Part shown: one piece after another, positions 1 to 8,768 of the stretch
How the letters are laid out: every line of letters starts with the position of its first letter
Numbering within the stretch: position 1 is the stretch's first letter
DNA from: DATGMS01 sp040905145
GTDB taxonomy: Bacteria; Bacteroidota; Bacteroidia; Cytophagales; Cyclobacteriaceae
Direction of reading: 5' to 3'
DNA: 61,659 nucleotides
Assembly: GCA_040905145.1 (NCBI GenBank)
Contig: JBBDSC010000015.1
Location: forward strand, 1 to 61,659
Translations under genes and position numbers: made by a program
Notes under the pieces: generated by a model
What the model was told of the DNA's origin: nothing
The model's database searches: none
What the model saw: the letters and a program-made list of their open reading frames with translations, nothing else

Positions 1-3000
1 AAATCATTTGTATTACTCAAATCGTCTAACTGAACCGAATGGAATAAATAAATCTGCTCTTTGGCTCGACTTACAGCAACATTGAACCGTCTTTCGTCTT
101 CTGGTTTCACAAGTGCTGACCTATTGTGATTGTGAGCTGTTACTAAGCTTAAAAAGATAATATCCCTTTCATCTCCCTGAAAGGATGAAGAGTTCCCACA
201 AACAATTTTACGCTTATGAAATTCCTTTTCTCCAATTCTTTTCAGGAGTAGGTTTTCAATGACACTTGCTTGTTGATTTCCCTGAAGGGTTATCACTCCG
301 ATTGTCTTCCCATTATAGTTTTCGTCTTCAACTAACTTTCCAATTGTTTCGGCAATGTGATTTGCCTCTGGCTCATTTATTATTCTTGCACCTCTGCCTT
401 CTGTATAACCATTTGAGCAAAACACAGTTTCTAAAGGCTCTAGACGATTTTCTGAATACTGTTTAAGTGGGTAAAGACCTTTTCCGTCTGGGGCATAAAA
501 ATGACGATTTGAGAACTCAATTATTTCAGGCATACATCTGAAATGTTCCCTAAGAACGGTAACACCATCACAGAAAAATTTAGCATGGTCGAAAAAGCTG
601 AACTCCGTTCCGTAATAGTCTGAAAAAGGGATTCCATTTAGATGACGCTTAATGTGAGGTGTCATTGTATTTGCATCAACACCAACATATTCAGGTGAAG
701 TCTGTTTGTCATCTCCAACGATTATTATATTCTTTGTAATGTAGAGTAGGAATATCGCATCAGGGCCAAGTTGACTAGCTTCATCTATAATTACATAATC
801 GTACATTTCTTGTTCAGGCTGAATCGTTTCGGCAACCTTGTATAACGGCATAATCCAACAAGGCACAGAGTCTTTGCAATGTTCCATCTCTTGTTGAGCA
901 ATTTTCCGAAACTTCATTGCTCGTTTGCCTTTTCCCGTCTTACCAATTTTCTTTACTGCCATTACCCAAGCATCTAAATGCTGTCGTAAAGAGCGGTTTT
1001 GTTGAAGACCTTCAACAACTTTATACCATGCTTTCTTTGAAGCGAGCTTTGCAGTCAGTTTTCTTTCCTTCCTTTCTAATTCACTTAGGTTTTGAATAAG
1101 TTGATTTTCATAATTGACATCCATCAGCTTTTCAAGTTGATGTTGTGCATTTCTGAAATAGATTGCTTGTTTTAAATTTTCTACATCCATAGCTGAAAAG
1201 CAATTATCCTCTACCAATTTTGTTGTGGTTGGGATATTAGAATAAAGCTCTGAACGTAAATTTTTGAAATTCCGAAAATTCTCTTTTCCAAAGGCTAACT
1301 TTTCAATTCTGTTTAGTAATTCTTCATAAGTGTGAAAGTCAAGGTTGGCGTATGCCTCAATTATGTTTTCCTTAATTGGGTGGTAGCCTTTTGGAACATA
1401 CTTATTCAGATATGCGGTAGATTGATTAATTAGCTCTTCAAACTCTGAAATGCTCTCTTTTAATTTGCTATACTCGGCTTTGAGAATAGATATCTTTAGG
1501 TCTTCTTTATTAAAGAGTTTTATCTGCAAACTGCTACTGGATTCAATAGCCGATTTCAATGCTTTTGCTTCCTCTATTAACTTTGATAAGCGTAGCACCT
1601 CATTATGAATTTGCTTAAAAAATGAAATCTTCTTGAATAGTAAGTTCCCTTTTGGCTCTTCTTTTCCCCAAATTTCTGATAGCTCAATAAAGTCTTGTCG
1701 AAAAGAAATATCTTTCAATACAGTTTCATACTCTTCAATGATATCGCAAGGACTTCCATTGACACGAACCGATTCAATAAAATAAAGTCGTTCTTTTATT
1801 TCTCTTGGTAGAAATGGCTTTTTAATTGAAAAAGTAAATCCTGACAACGGATTACCTTCATTTAAGTAGGCAAGAAGTACTTGAGCATCATTTTTAAGCT
1901 GCTTTAAACTTTTGTCCTGAGGATAAGAGACTTCAATATCCTTATCAATCTGCCGCAAATCATGCTTTTCGAACTTTTCGAGCACCGACTTTGACTGATT
2001 CAATATTTGAAACCATTCCTGATTTCTGTCTTTCAAAAAGGATTCTATAACAGAAGACGTGAAGTCAATCTGGAATTTATCTACTTCGTTGTAAAAGTTT
2101 TGAAGGTTATTTAGCTGTTGAAATAGTTGCTCAAAATCTGAACATGAAACTTTAAGGTTAGCATCTTTTGGAAAAGAGCCATTTACAAGCTTGTCAGTAA
2201 GACTTGAATATTCCCTTAACTGGACAGCAGTAAGTAATTTATTGGCATCAGGGATTTCAAAATCAAATTCATCAGTCTCAATTTGCTTGTAATTTTCATG
2301 CAGTTGAATGAATTCCGTCAGGCGCGAAAGCAACTCATTATTTTCAATATTACTGAAATCGTCTTCGTACCATTCGAATAATGGAGTATCTCTTTCAAGA
2401 TTTTCAGCAATTTCAGTTAAAGTTCCTTTATATTTCTCGTTAATCTCCTGTTTTCGTGTCGCCTTCTCTTTAATCGTAACAAGACTGTTTGAGGTTTCAG
2501 CGATTGATTCTCTCGTCTTCTTTAATTCATTTTCAAACTCATCAATTTGCGATTGATATTGAGTTAGATTGGCTCTTGATAATTCATCATTTATGGCGTT
2601 GACACTTGATTGTAGGTCTTGTATGGAAGATGAATCCCCACTCAAAAGGTTTACTGCCAAATCTTGAAATTCAGGCGGAAGTTTATCTTTTAGAACTTCC
2701 AATGCTCTTTTTGTGTAGGCAGTAATTAGAACCTTTTTTCCGTTTGCGAGCAAGTGACAAATTAAATTCGCAATAGTGTGTGACTTTCCTGTGCCTGGAG
2801 GGCCTTGAACAAGAACTTTACTATTTTTTCTGGCTTTTTCAACTATCTCTAATTGTTCGTCATTGTATTCTTTAGGGAAAAATATTGGTTCAATCTGTGA
2901 ACCATTAAATGAGTTATCTGGTGAAAAATTATCGTCTTCAATATTTGGTTGAATGCCTATAAGGTCATTTATTGTCCGAATTTCAAGGCTATCATCTCCA

Positions 3001-4004
3001 CTTTCAATATTCTCTAATATTTTCTCATAGAGAGCGGTAAAGCTTCGAGTATTTCTTTTTCTAAGTAAGAGAGCTGGGGAAAAAGTGATATTTGGTTTAG
3101 AAGGTGTTTTATTTGGCTTTTCAATTAAATGGTTATAGCTACCATCAGGAGAAACCCTTTCTGCAAACATTTGTAGGGCATCTTCTGTGTTGCTAAAAAT
3201 TGTTTCAATGTTTTTTTCTTTAATGTAGTTCTCTACTGACTTTTCCGCATCTATGATGTTCTGCGAATCAAACTGGTCAAATAAGTCAAGGATGGAGTCG
3301 GTTTCAATTTGGGGTGCAGATTCTAAGTTTGGCGAAACGAAAATTTGTGAGTCCTTTTGAGAGTACTCAAAGTTAATATCGACTCTTTGGGTTAAAATAT
3401 GTCTGAAAATCTTCGGCCTTTCATCATTCTCCTTGAAGTTCAATAGTCCGACACCAACAACCAACTCGTACTCTTCTCCAAATTGCTGGGTTTTGTTGAA
3501 TATTCGGAAAAGTTGCTTATAAACACCATTTAGCTTTTCATACTTCTCATGTTCAATTCTGTATGCTTCAATTTTCTCGTTATATTCTATCAGGTCATCA
3601 ATCCATTTTTTGTCAATGTATTGCTGTAATTCTTTTTCAAGTTCTGGAAAATCTTCAATTGAAAGAGTTTCTCCATTGATTTCAAGTGTTTCATTTAACT
3701 TGGGTTCATCTTCTTCATTTAATAATGTTGGCTTGTCAATCCATTTTTCCAAGTTTTCTGTAAGCTTGGCAAATTCTGGTTTCGCAGGCTCTTTCGGCTT
3801 CCTTACTTTTAACCAATAGTCATTATCTTCATTAAAGTCAGGTCTGATAATGTTTTCAAAAAGCTCATTTTCGGGAATGTCGTTCAGCCAAAATTTTTCA
3901 GGATATTGTGTTTCTTGAGCGTCAATGTCGCGGACAGGGTTACTTCTAAGTTTCGAGAACTCTTTGAGGTAATTAAATATTTGTAAGTATTTGTCCTTTT
4001 TCAT
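1..4004 (-). CDS. large superfamily-1 DNA/RNA helicase, AAA-type (C-terminus beyond window)
   Basis: The reading frame is open from an ATG at 4004 to the window edge, giving at least 1334 residues; the end is missing. Motifs I read from the sequence: Walker A GPPGTGKS with Lys407, Walker B VIIDEAS (Asp1074, Glu1075), a GDDKQTSP motif III, SSFQGDERD (motif V) and RRFNVAVSRAKEQ (motif VI, Arg near 1313). These are superfamily-1 (UvrD/Upf1, COG1112-like) helicase motifs. About 660 mostly charged, helical residues separate Walker A from Walker B, an unusually long insertion. The spacing between the start codon and all motif codons is a multiple of three, so there is no frameshift. A GGAG lies about 11 bases before the start and an in-frame TGA lies farther upstream. 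A nuclease domain often follows such helicases but cannot be seen here. It lies downstream of the recombinase on the same strand. A defence role is inference. Confidence 0.85.
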   Translation of the reverse strand, partial: MKKDKYLQIFNYLKEFSKLRSNPVRDIDAQETQYPEKFWLNDIPENELFENIIRPDFNEDNDYWLKVRKPKEPAKPEFAKLTENLEKWIDKPTLLNEEDEPKLNETLEINGETLSIEDFPELEKELQQYIDKKWIDDLIEYNEKIEAYRIEHEKYEKLNGVYKQLFRIFNKTQQFGEEYELVVGVGLLNFKENDERPKIFRHILTQRVDINFEYSQKDSQIFVSPNLESAPQIETDSILDLFDQFDSQNIIDAEKSVENYIKEKNIETIFSNTEDALQMFAERVSPDGSYNHLIEKPNKTPSKPNITFSPALLLRKRNTRSFTALYEKILENIESGDDSLEIRTINDLIGIQPNIEDDNFSPDNSFNGSQIEPIFFPKEYNDEQLEIVEKARKNSKVLVQGPPGTGKSHTIANLICHLLANGKKVLITAYTKRALEVLKDKLPPEFQDLAVNLLSGDSSSIQDLQSSVNAINDELSRANLTQYQSQIDEFENELKKTRESIAETSNSLVTIKEKATRKQEINEKYKGTLTEIAENLERDTPLFEWYEDDFSNIENNELLSRLTEFIQLHENYKQIETDEFDFEIPDANKLLTAVQLREYSSLTDKLVNGSFPKDANLKVSCSDFEQLFQQLNNLQNFYNEVDKFQIDFTSSVIESFLKDRNQEWFQILNQSKSVLEKFEKHDLRQIDKDIEVSYPQDKSLKQLKNDAQVLLAYLNEGNPLSGFTFSIKKPFLPREIKERLYFIESVRVNGSPCDIIEEYETVLKDISFRQDFIELSEIWGKEEPKGNLLFKKISFFKQIHNEVLRLSKLIEEAKALKSAIESSSSLQIKLFNKEDLKISILKAEYSKLKESISEFEELINQSTAYLNKYVPKGYHPIKENIIEAYANLDFHTYEELLNRIEKLAFGKENFRNFKNLRSELYSNIPTTTKLVEDNCFSAMDVENLKQAIYFRNAQHQLEKLMDVNYENQLIQNLSELERKERKLTAKLASKKAWYKVVEGLQQNRSLRQHLDAWVMAVKKIGKTGKGKRAMKFRKIAQQEMEHCKDSVPCWIMPLYKVAETIQPEQEMYDYVIIDEASQLGPDAIFLLYITKNIIIVGDDKQTSPEYVGVDANTMTPHIKRHLNGIPFSDYYGTEFSFFDHAKFFCDGVTVLREHFRCMPEIIEFSNRHFYAPDGKGLYPLKQYSENRLEPLETVFCSNGYTEGRGARIINEPEANHIAETIGKLVEDENYNGKTIGVITLQGNQQASVIENLLLKRIGEKEFHKRKIVCGNSSSFQGDERDIIFLSLVTAHNHNRSALVKPEDERRFNVAVSRAKEQIYLFHSVQLDDLSNTND

Positions 4005-4059
4005 TTTACTCAATTTCTCCTTTGCCAATTTATCATTTTCCTGTCGAGCGTAGGCAAAA

Positions 4060-4122
4060 ATTCAGGCTCTTTTGGTTTTTTGCGTTGGCTTTGTGTGTCG
4101 GCAAAACCAAATGTGCCTGAAT
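4060..4122. repeat. imperfect inverted repeat between recombinase and helicase
   Basis: Arms 4060-4083 and 4100-4122 pair over about 20 bases: ATTCAGGC, then C, then TTTGGTTTT, interrupted by two T-T mismatches and a two-base bulge, with a loop of about 16 bases. No T-run follows on the minus strand, so it does not look like an intrinsic terminator. Imperfect stems with bulged bases resemble folded recombination sites such as integron attC, but the assignment is inference. Confidence 0.6.
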
Positions 4123-4174
4123 GTGCGGTCGGCTTTTTGCATGTTGCCCAACTCGTTTATACCCCTCACAACAT

Positions 4175-4210
4175 CAGGGTTATCCAACACCCCCTTGTTG
4201 GATAACCCTG
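4175..4210. repeat. perfect 15-bp inverted repeat next to tyrosine recombinase gene
   Basis: CAGGGTTATCCAACA (4175-4189) and its exact complement TGTTGGATAACCCTG (4196-4210) are separated by six bases. The inner ends read ATCCAAC and GTTGGAT, which fit the RYYYAAC/GTTRRRY integron core heptamers, although the spacing is far shorter than in an attC site. A further GCCCAAC (GTTGGGC on the other strand) lies at about 4146-4152. There is no T-run, so a terminator is unlikely. It starts about 45 bp beyond the recombinase stop codon, so a recombination or attachment site is the favoured guess. Confidence 0.6.
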
Positions 4211-4255
4211 TTGAACAAAGGATTTTATCAGGGCATAAGGATACTCAATATTCTT

Positions 4256-5362
4256 TTACAAATCATCAAATGGAGATTTGATTTTTTGGAGGCTTTTGGT
4301 ACTGACATGGGTATAGATTTCCGTTGTCCTACTGCTCTGATGCCCTAAAATCTCCTGAATGTACCTTAAATCTGTACCGTTTTCCAATAAATGGGTTGCA
4401 TAAGAATGCCTTAGCCAATGTAAAGTGACGGGCTTGGCTATTTTAACCTTTTTCAAGGCTTGCTTAAGCACGTTTTCAAGGCTTTTCTCACTATAGGGTT
4501 GACCCTCATTTTGCCCTTCAAATAAAAAGATTCTAGGATGTTCGAACTGATAATAGGCTCTTAGCAATTCCACTATCTTGTCCGATAAGGGAACCACCCT
4601 GTCCTTTTTACCTTTTGCCTGCCTGATGATTAATAGCCCTCTCCTGGAATCCACATCCAGGATCTTTAGGTTTAACAGCTCCCCCCTTCTCAATCCACAT
4701 GCATAAATTAAGGAAAGCATTGCCCGATGTTTAATATTTTTATGGGCCTCCAAAATCATCTTCACCTCTTCCTTGCTCAATACATTGGGCAATAATTTTG
4801 GCTTCTTGGGCCGATGGATAATATCAGGATCCAGCTTCTTGTTTTTCCTGATATTGAAAAAAAGCTTGACCCCATTGATCACCTGGCTTTGAAAGGAGAC
4901 AGAATATTTCCTGGCTATAATATATTCCTTATTGAATTTCTCCAGATCCTCATTCCCTATTTCACCTAAAGGCTTGTTTTTCAAAAATCTGAAAAACAAT
5001 TTCAATGTCCCTGTATAGGTCTTGATCGTGCTTTCACTGTACCTTTTGTTCCTCATCCAATCTTCAAAACTATTGATTTCTACCAGAAGAACACTTTCCA
5101 AATCTGGCAAGGGCTGATGTACAGGCTTGATCTGAACTTTACGGAACCCGGAGTAATCCAACCAAACTTTCCCCTTAAAAAACAGGACAAGATGATTCAG
5201 TTGATCCTCTTGATAGGGAACATACCATGATTTTAGCTTTTTGTTCCATCTGCATTCCGGAAAAGTCTTTACCAACTCCTTTAGCTCAAAGTCATAGGGA
5301 AACACCAATCCAATGACCGGATTTTTTTCAAAAATATCATATTTTAAAACAATGGTCTTCAT
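4256..5362 (-). CDS. tyrosine recombinase / site-specific integrase
   Basis: A 368-residue phage-integrase-family recombinase. The C-terminal catalytic domain carries Arg225 (CGLRRGEL), Lys250 (AKGKKDR), His315 and Arg318 (HWLRHSYAT), His341 (LGHQSS) and the nucleophile Tyr350 (EIYTHV), so it looks intact. A SAM-like core-binding domain spans about residues 94-180. The first 90 residues are an extra N-terminal region absent from XerC/XerD. The C-terminal end KSPFDDL resembles the SPLD(A/R)L end of integron integrases more than XerC or XerD, but the IntI-specific insertion before His315 is missing. The gene is directly followed by structured repeats and the giant helicase gene, on the same strand. 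The RBS is weak. It could be a chromosomal cassette recombinase or an ordinary integrative-element integrase. Confidence 0.9.
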   Translation of the reverse strand: MKTIVLKYDIFEKNPVIGLVFPYDFELKELVKTFPECRWNKKLKSWYVPYQEDQLNHLVLFFKGKVWLDYSGFRKVQIKPVHQPLPDLESVLLVEINSFEDWMRNKRYSESTIKTYTGTLKLFFRFLKNKPLGEIGNEDLEKFNKEYIIARKYSVSFQSQVINGVKLFFNIRKNKKLDPDIIHRPKKPKLLPNVLSKEEVKMILEAHKNIKHRAMLSLIYACGLRRGELLNLKILDVDSRRGLLIIRQAKGKKDRVVPLSDKIVELLRAYYQFEHPRIFLFEGQNEGQPYSEKSLENVLKQALKKVKIAKPVTLHWLRHSYATHLLENGTDLRYIQEILGHQSSRTTEIYTHVSTKSLQKIKSPFDDL

Positions 5363-5410
5363 AGGCGAAAAATCTCGTTACAATTTAAAAAAGTTAGATA
5401 AAAACCTTAG

Positions 5411-5445
5411 AAAAAACATTTCCAAAGTTCAAAACTTTGGAAATG
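5411..5445 (-). terminator. intrinsic terminator of the fadNAE operon
   Basis: A perfect 13-bp hairpin (CATTTCCAAAGTT at 5417-5429, complement at 5433-5445, three-base loop) is followed on the minus strand by TTTTTTC. It lies just after the fadE stop codon and before the recombinase start. Confidence 0.75.
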
Positions 5446-5461
5446 ATAAACCCATATCCGT

Positions 5462-7264
5462 TCAATCCAAAAACACATACTTCCCTTCCTCTATTAGATA
5501 ATCCGCAATCTGCCTCCTTAGCGCCTTGGCATTGATCACGTTTGTTTTGGTGAAGCGCTTTAGGCCCATCAGCATCATTTTCTGCTCGTCACCGGAGGTA
5601 AAGGCAGCAATGGCTTCTTTTCCAGCGGTGTTGATTTTATCCACCGCTTCTGAAAGATAGACCTGGGCCATAGCTATCTGCTGCTTGCTGGCTTCTTCCC
5701 CGTTTAAGCCCACCAATTTTTCAGCCCTCAGGAGAGCTGATTCGGCCGCATAAATTTCAATCATCACATCAGCCAGGTTCATCATGATTTCCTGTTCCTC
5801 CTCTATTTGATCCCCAAAGGCCATGGCCGCTTTGCCCCCTACCATCAGGAATACCTTTTTCAACTTTTTCAATACTTCTTTTTCCGCAACAAAAAGTCCG
5901 GAAGTACCCAAAGTTTCAAAAGAGGGCACAGCCGTCAGTTCTTTGGACACTGCCATGGCCTGGTCAAATATGTTTAACTCCCCTTTCATTGCCCTTTTCA
6001 GCAGCATGCCCACTATCAACATCCTGTTGATCTCATTGGTGCCCTCGTAAATTCTGGAGATACGGGCATCACGGTAAGCTTTTTCCATGGGAACTTCCGC
6101 AGAATATCCCATGCCGCCATAAACCTGTACTCCCTGATCCACCACATAATCAAGTACCTCCGAGCCATGTATCTTGGCTATGGCACACTCGATGGCAAAC
6201 TGTTCCATTCCTTTCAGTTTGGCCTCATTGGCTTCCATACCCCCGGCAATCAAGCCATCGATCCGGTCTTCAATGTCCTGACCGGCCCTATAACATAGAG
6301 ATTCACTGGCAAAAGTCCTGATGGCCATTTCGGCCAACTTGGATTTAATAGCCCCAAAGGTACTGATGGGCACACCAAACTGCTTTCTTTCGATAGCGTA
6401 ATTGATAGCATTGGAGAGCACCCTTCTACATCCACCCAATACGCCTGCCCCCAATTTAACCCGGCCGACATTCAGGATATTCACGGCAATTTTAAATCCA
6501 TTACCCCTTGCGGAAAGCAGGTTTTCCACCGGCACCGGACAGTCATTGAAAAAAACCTGACGCGTAGAGGACCCTTTGATCCCCATCTTTTTTTCTTCCT
6601 CGTTCATATTGATGCCCCCAAACCCCTTTTCCACAATAAAGGCCGAAAGATTTTTATCCTCTTCTATTTTGGCAAAAACAATGAATACATCCGCGAATCC
6701 GGCATTGGTAATCCACATCTTTTGTCCGTTCAAGAGGTAATGTTTGCCATCCTCAGAAAGAACCGCTTTGGTTTTTCCACTATTGGCATCAGATCCCGCG
6801 TCGGGTTCGGTCAGGCAATAACAGGCTGCCCATTCTGCTGTGACCAATTTGGGTAAATATTTCTGTTTTTGTCCTTCCGTGCCGTAATATAGGATGGGCA
6901 AAGTACCGATTCCTGTATGGGCACCATAGGTAGTGGAAAAAGATCCGGCACAACCGATAATATCAGCAATCAGCATGGAAGTATTGAAACTCATTCCCAT
7001 TCCCCCATACATTTCCGGTACCGAAATACCCAACAACCCCAATTCCCCGGCTTTTTTGAGGATCAGGGGAACCAAAGTTGGATCCTTCATACTGTCAATT
7101 TCATCGGAAAAGGGCATAATTACCGTATCGACAAAGTCCTGACAGGCCTGGGCCATCATTCTTTGCTCTTCCGAAAATTGCTCAGGGATAAATACATCCT
7201 GGGCCGCCGTTTCCCTTACGAGGAATTCTCCTCCGTTTATTGCTTTATTTTTTATCGTTTCCAT
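5462..7264 (-). CDS. fadE: acyl-CoA dehydrogenase, long FadE/VLCAD type
   Basis: A 600-residue FAD-dependent acyl-CoA dehydrogenase that makes trans-2-enoyl-CoA in beta-oxidation. The start at 7264 (METIKNKAINGGEF) fits the family; an upstream TTG would add 13 unlikely residues. The GGEFLV opening, the FAD/substrate segment ALTEP-like CLTEPDAGSDA and the catalytic Glu407 in IYEGTNEI are visible. A C-terminal extension of about 180 residues is typical of the Bacillus FadE and VLCAD group. The gene is last in a fadN-fadA-fadE order and is followed by a clear terminator. Its gap to fadA is enlarged by a decayed four-helix-bundle insertion, which may place the leader of fadE in foreign DNA. Assignment to the family is firm; chain-length preference cannot be read. 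Confidence 0.93.
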   Translation of the reverse strand: METIKNKAINGGEFLVRETAAQDVFIPEQFSEEQRMMAQACQDFVDTVIMPFSDEIDSMKDPTLVPLILKKAGELGLLGISVPEMYGGMGMSFNTSMLIADIIGCAGSFSTTYGAHTGIGTLPILYYGTEGQKQKYLPKLVTAEWAACYCLTEPDAGSDANSGKTKAVLSEDGKHYLLNGQKMWITNAGFADVFIVFAKIEEDKNLSAFIVEKGFGGINMNEEEKKMGIKGSSTRQVFFNDCPVPVENLLSARGNGFKIAVNILNVGRVKLGAGVLGGCRRVLSNAINYAIERKQFGVPISTFGAIKSKLAEMAIRTFASESLCYRAGQDIEDRIDGLIAGGMEANEAKLKGMEQFAIECAIAKIHGSEVLDYVVDQGVQVYGGMGYSAEVPMEKAYRDARISRIYEGTNEINRMLIVGMLLKRAMKGELNIFDQAMAVSKELTAVPSFETLGTSGLFVAEKEVLKKLKKVFLMVGGKAAMAFGDQIEEEQEIMMNLADVMIEIYAAESALLRAEKLVGLNGEEASKQQIAMAQVYLSEAVDKINTAGKEAIAAFTSGDEQKMMLMGLKRFTKTNVINAKALRRQIADYLIEEGKYVFLD

Positions 7265-7280
7265 TTTAGTAAATTTAAAT

Positions 7281-7553
7281 ATAAGACTCGAGATACAAGA
7301 CAAGAATACTTAACCATGTGCTATTCCTAAAAAATGGGCAAATTCTTTATCAGTTCTTCTCCCAGCACCTTCTGCAATATTCGATGGAACAGAAATACTA
7401 CTTCTACGCATTTGCGAAATTAAACCAAATCTTTCATCCGAAGGAAAAGACCTAGTAGCCCATAAATCTCAACTCATAGTTTGATTGACCTTTTCCAAAC
7501 ATTCAATTCCTTATAATTATGCATGTCAAGGTGTCTTATATCTCAAATCTTAT
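7281..7553. repeat. inverted repeats bounding the decayed four-helix-bundle insertion
   Basis: The segment 7281-7301 (ATAAGACTCGAGATA...AAGAC) and the reverse complement of 7533-7553 (ATAAGATTTGAGATA...AAGAC) match in 17 of 21 positions. Beyond the right arm the words CTTATATCT and CTTATGTCT recur to about 7575. The repeats enclose the pseudogene at 7314-7524 and lie exactly between fadE and fadA. Confidence 0.6.
7314..7524 (-). pseudogene. decayed four-helix-bundle (IVS-type) protein gene
   Basis: From an ATG at 7524 the frame reads MHNYKELNVWKRSIKL and then hits TGA. In another frame the family signature continues as RSFPSDERFGLISQMRR and SVPSNIAEGAGRRTDKEFAHFL before the similarity stops near 7314. 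The intact relative at 8792-9154 has the same order (MHNFKELKVWQKS, FPSEEKYGLTSQMRR, IPSNIAEG). So this copy carries a stop, a frameshift and loss of the C-terminal half. It sits between fadA and fadE. Confidence 0.75.
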
Positions 7554-7576
7554 GTCTTATATCTTACGTCTCACAT

Positions 7577-8752
7577 CTACTTCAAAAGCTCAATCACTCC
7601 TGCTACACCTTGTCCTCCCCCAACACAGGCGGAGACGATGCCGTATTTTCCGTTCCTTTTTCTGAGTTCGTTAATAAGCTGGACAGTCAGTTTAGCACCT
7701 GTACATCCCAAAGGATGTCCCAAGGCCACCGCCCCTCCATTTACGTTCATAATATCCGGATTGAGGTCCAGCGATTTCGATATAGCTATTCCCACCGCAG
7801 CAAAAGCCTCGTTTAATTCTATGAGTTCAATTTCATTGAGGCTTATACCAGCTTGTTTCAATGCTTTGGGGATGGCCTTTACCGGACCTATTCCCATAAT
7901 CCTGGGATCAACACCCGCTACACTGTAGGACACCAATCGGGCTATCGGTTCAAGGTTCAGTTCCTTCACCATTTTTTCCGACATGACCATGGCAAATGCA
8001 GCCCCATCAGAAGTCTGTGAAGAATTTCCCGCAGTTACTTGTCCCCCTTGTTTAAAGGCCGGTTTCAATTTGGAAAGTACTTCCATGGTTGTTCCCGGCC
8101 TTGGCCCTTCATCAGTATCCACTGTAAATTTTCTTTTCTGACGTTTCCCGCTTTCATCGACATAGGTTTCTTCTACTTCTATGGGAACAATATCCTCTTT
8201 GAACCTTCCCTCAGCTATAGCGCGAAGTGCTTTTTCATGGGACTTTACCGCAAATTGGTCCGCATCTTCCCGGGTGATGTCATAATCCTTGGCCAATTCC
8301 TCAGCAGTGAGCCCCATGCTCAGATAATAATCGGGGTGTTCTGAAGCAATTTTCCAGTTGAGGGCGGTTTTGTATCCCATCATGGGCACCAGGGACATGG
8401 ATTCTGTACCTCCGGCAATGATACAATCTGCCATACCCGCTTTGATCTTCGCTACGGCCAGGGCAATGGCCTCCAGTCCAGATCCACAGTATCGGTTCAC
8501 AATGAATCCCGGAACCTCCTTTGGCAAGGCCAACAAAGAAATCATCCTTCCCATTTGCATGCCCTGTTCTGCTTCCGGAACAGCATTGCCTACGATGAGG
8601 TCATCTACCCTCATGGGATCAAGCTGGGGTGTCTTGGCCAGTAGGTGTTTGATCAAATCAGCGGCCAGATCATCCGGCCTGTAAAACCTAAATCCTCCTT
8701 TTTTGGCCTTTCCTACTGCAGTTCTATAGGCATTGACTATGTATGCTTCCAT
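7577..8752 (-). CDS. fadA: acetyl-CoA acyltransferase (3-ketoacyl-CoA thiolase)
   Basis: A 391-residue thiolase that cleaves 3-ketoacyl-CoA with CoA in the last step of beta-oxidation. The nucleophile Cys89 sits in NRYCGSGLEA, His346 in GHPLGCTGA and the second catalytic Cys376 in SACVGGGQG; all are intact. Length equals Bacillus subtilis FadA. It is the middle gene of the fadN-fadA-fadE order, but an intact four-helix-bundle gene separates it from fadN and a decayed one separates it from fadE. Co-transcription across these insertions is likely, because all genes are on one strand and no terminator was seen between them. Confidence 0.95.
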   Translation of the reverse strand: MEAYIVNAYRTAVGKAKKGGFRFYRPDDLAADLIKHLLAKTPQLDPMRVDDLIVGNAVPEAEQGMQMGRMISLLALPKEVPGFIVNRYCGSGLEAIALAVAKIKAGMADCIIAGGTESMSLVPMMGYKTALNWKIASEHPDYYLSMGLTAEELAKDYDITREDADQFAVKSHEKALRAIAEGRFKEDIVPIEVEETYVDESGKRQKRKFTVDTDEGPRPGTTMEVLSKLKPAFKQGGQVTAGNSSQTSDGAAFAMVMSEKMVKELNLEPIARLVSYSVAGVDPRIMGIGPVKAIPKALKQAGISLNEIELIELNEAFAAVGIAISKSLDLNPDIMNVNGGAVALGHPLGCTGAKLTVQLINELRKRNGKYGIVSACVGGGQGVAGVIELLK

Positions 8753-8768
8753 GGTTACGATTGATTTA

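Noticed and set aside
4146..4210. Full-length integron attC site
   Set aside because: The core-like heptamers are spaced too closely and in the wrong order for a normal attC; only an attachment-like site is proposed.
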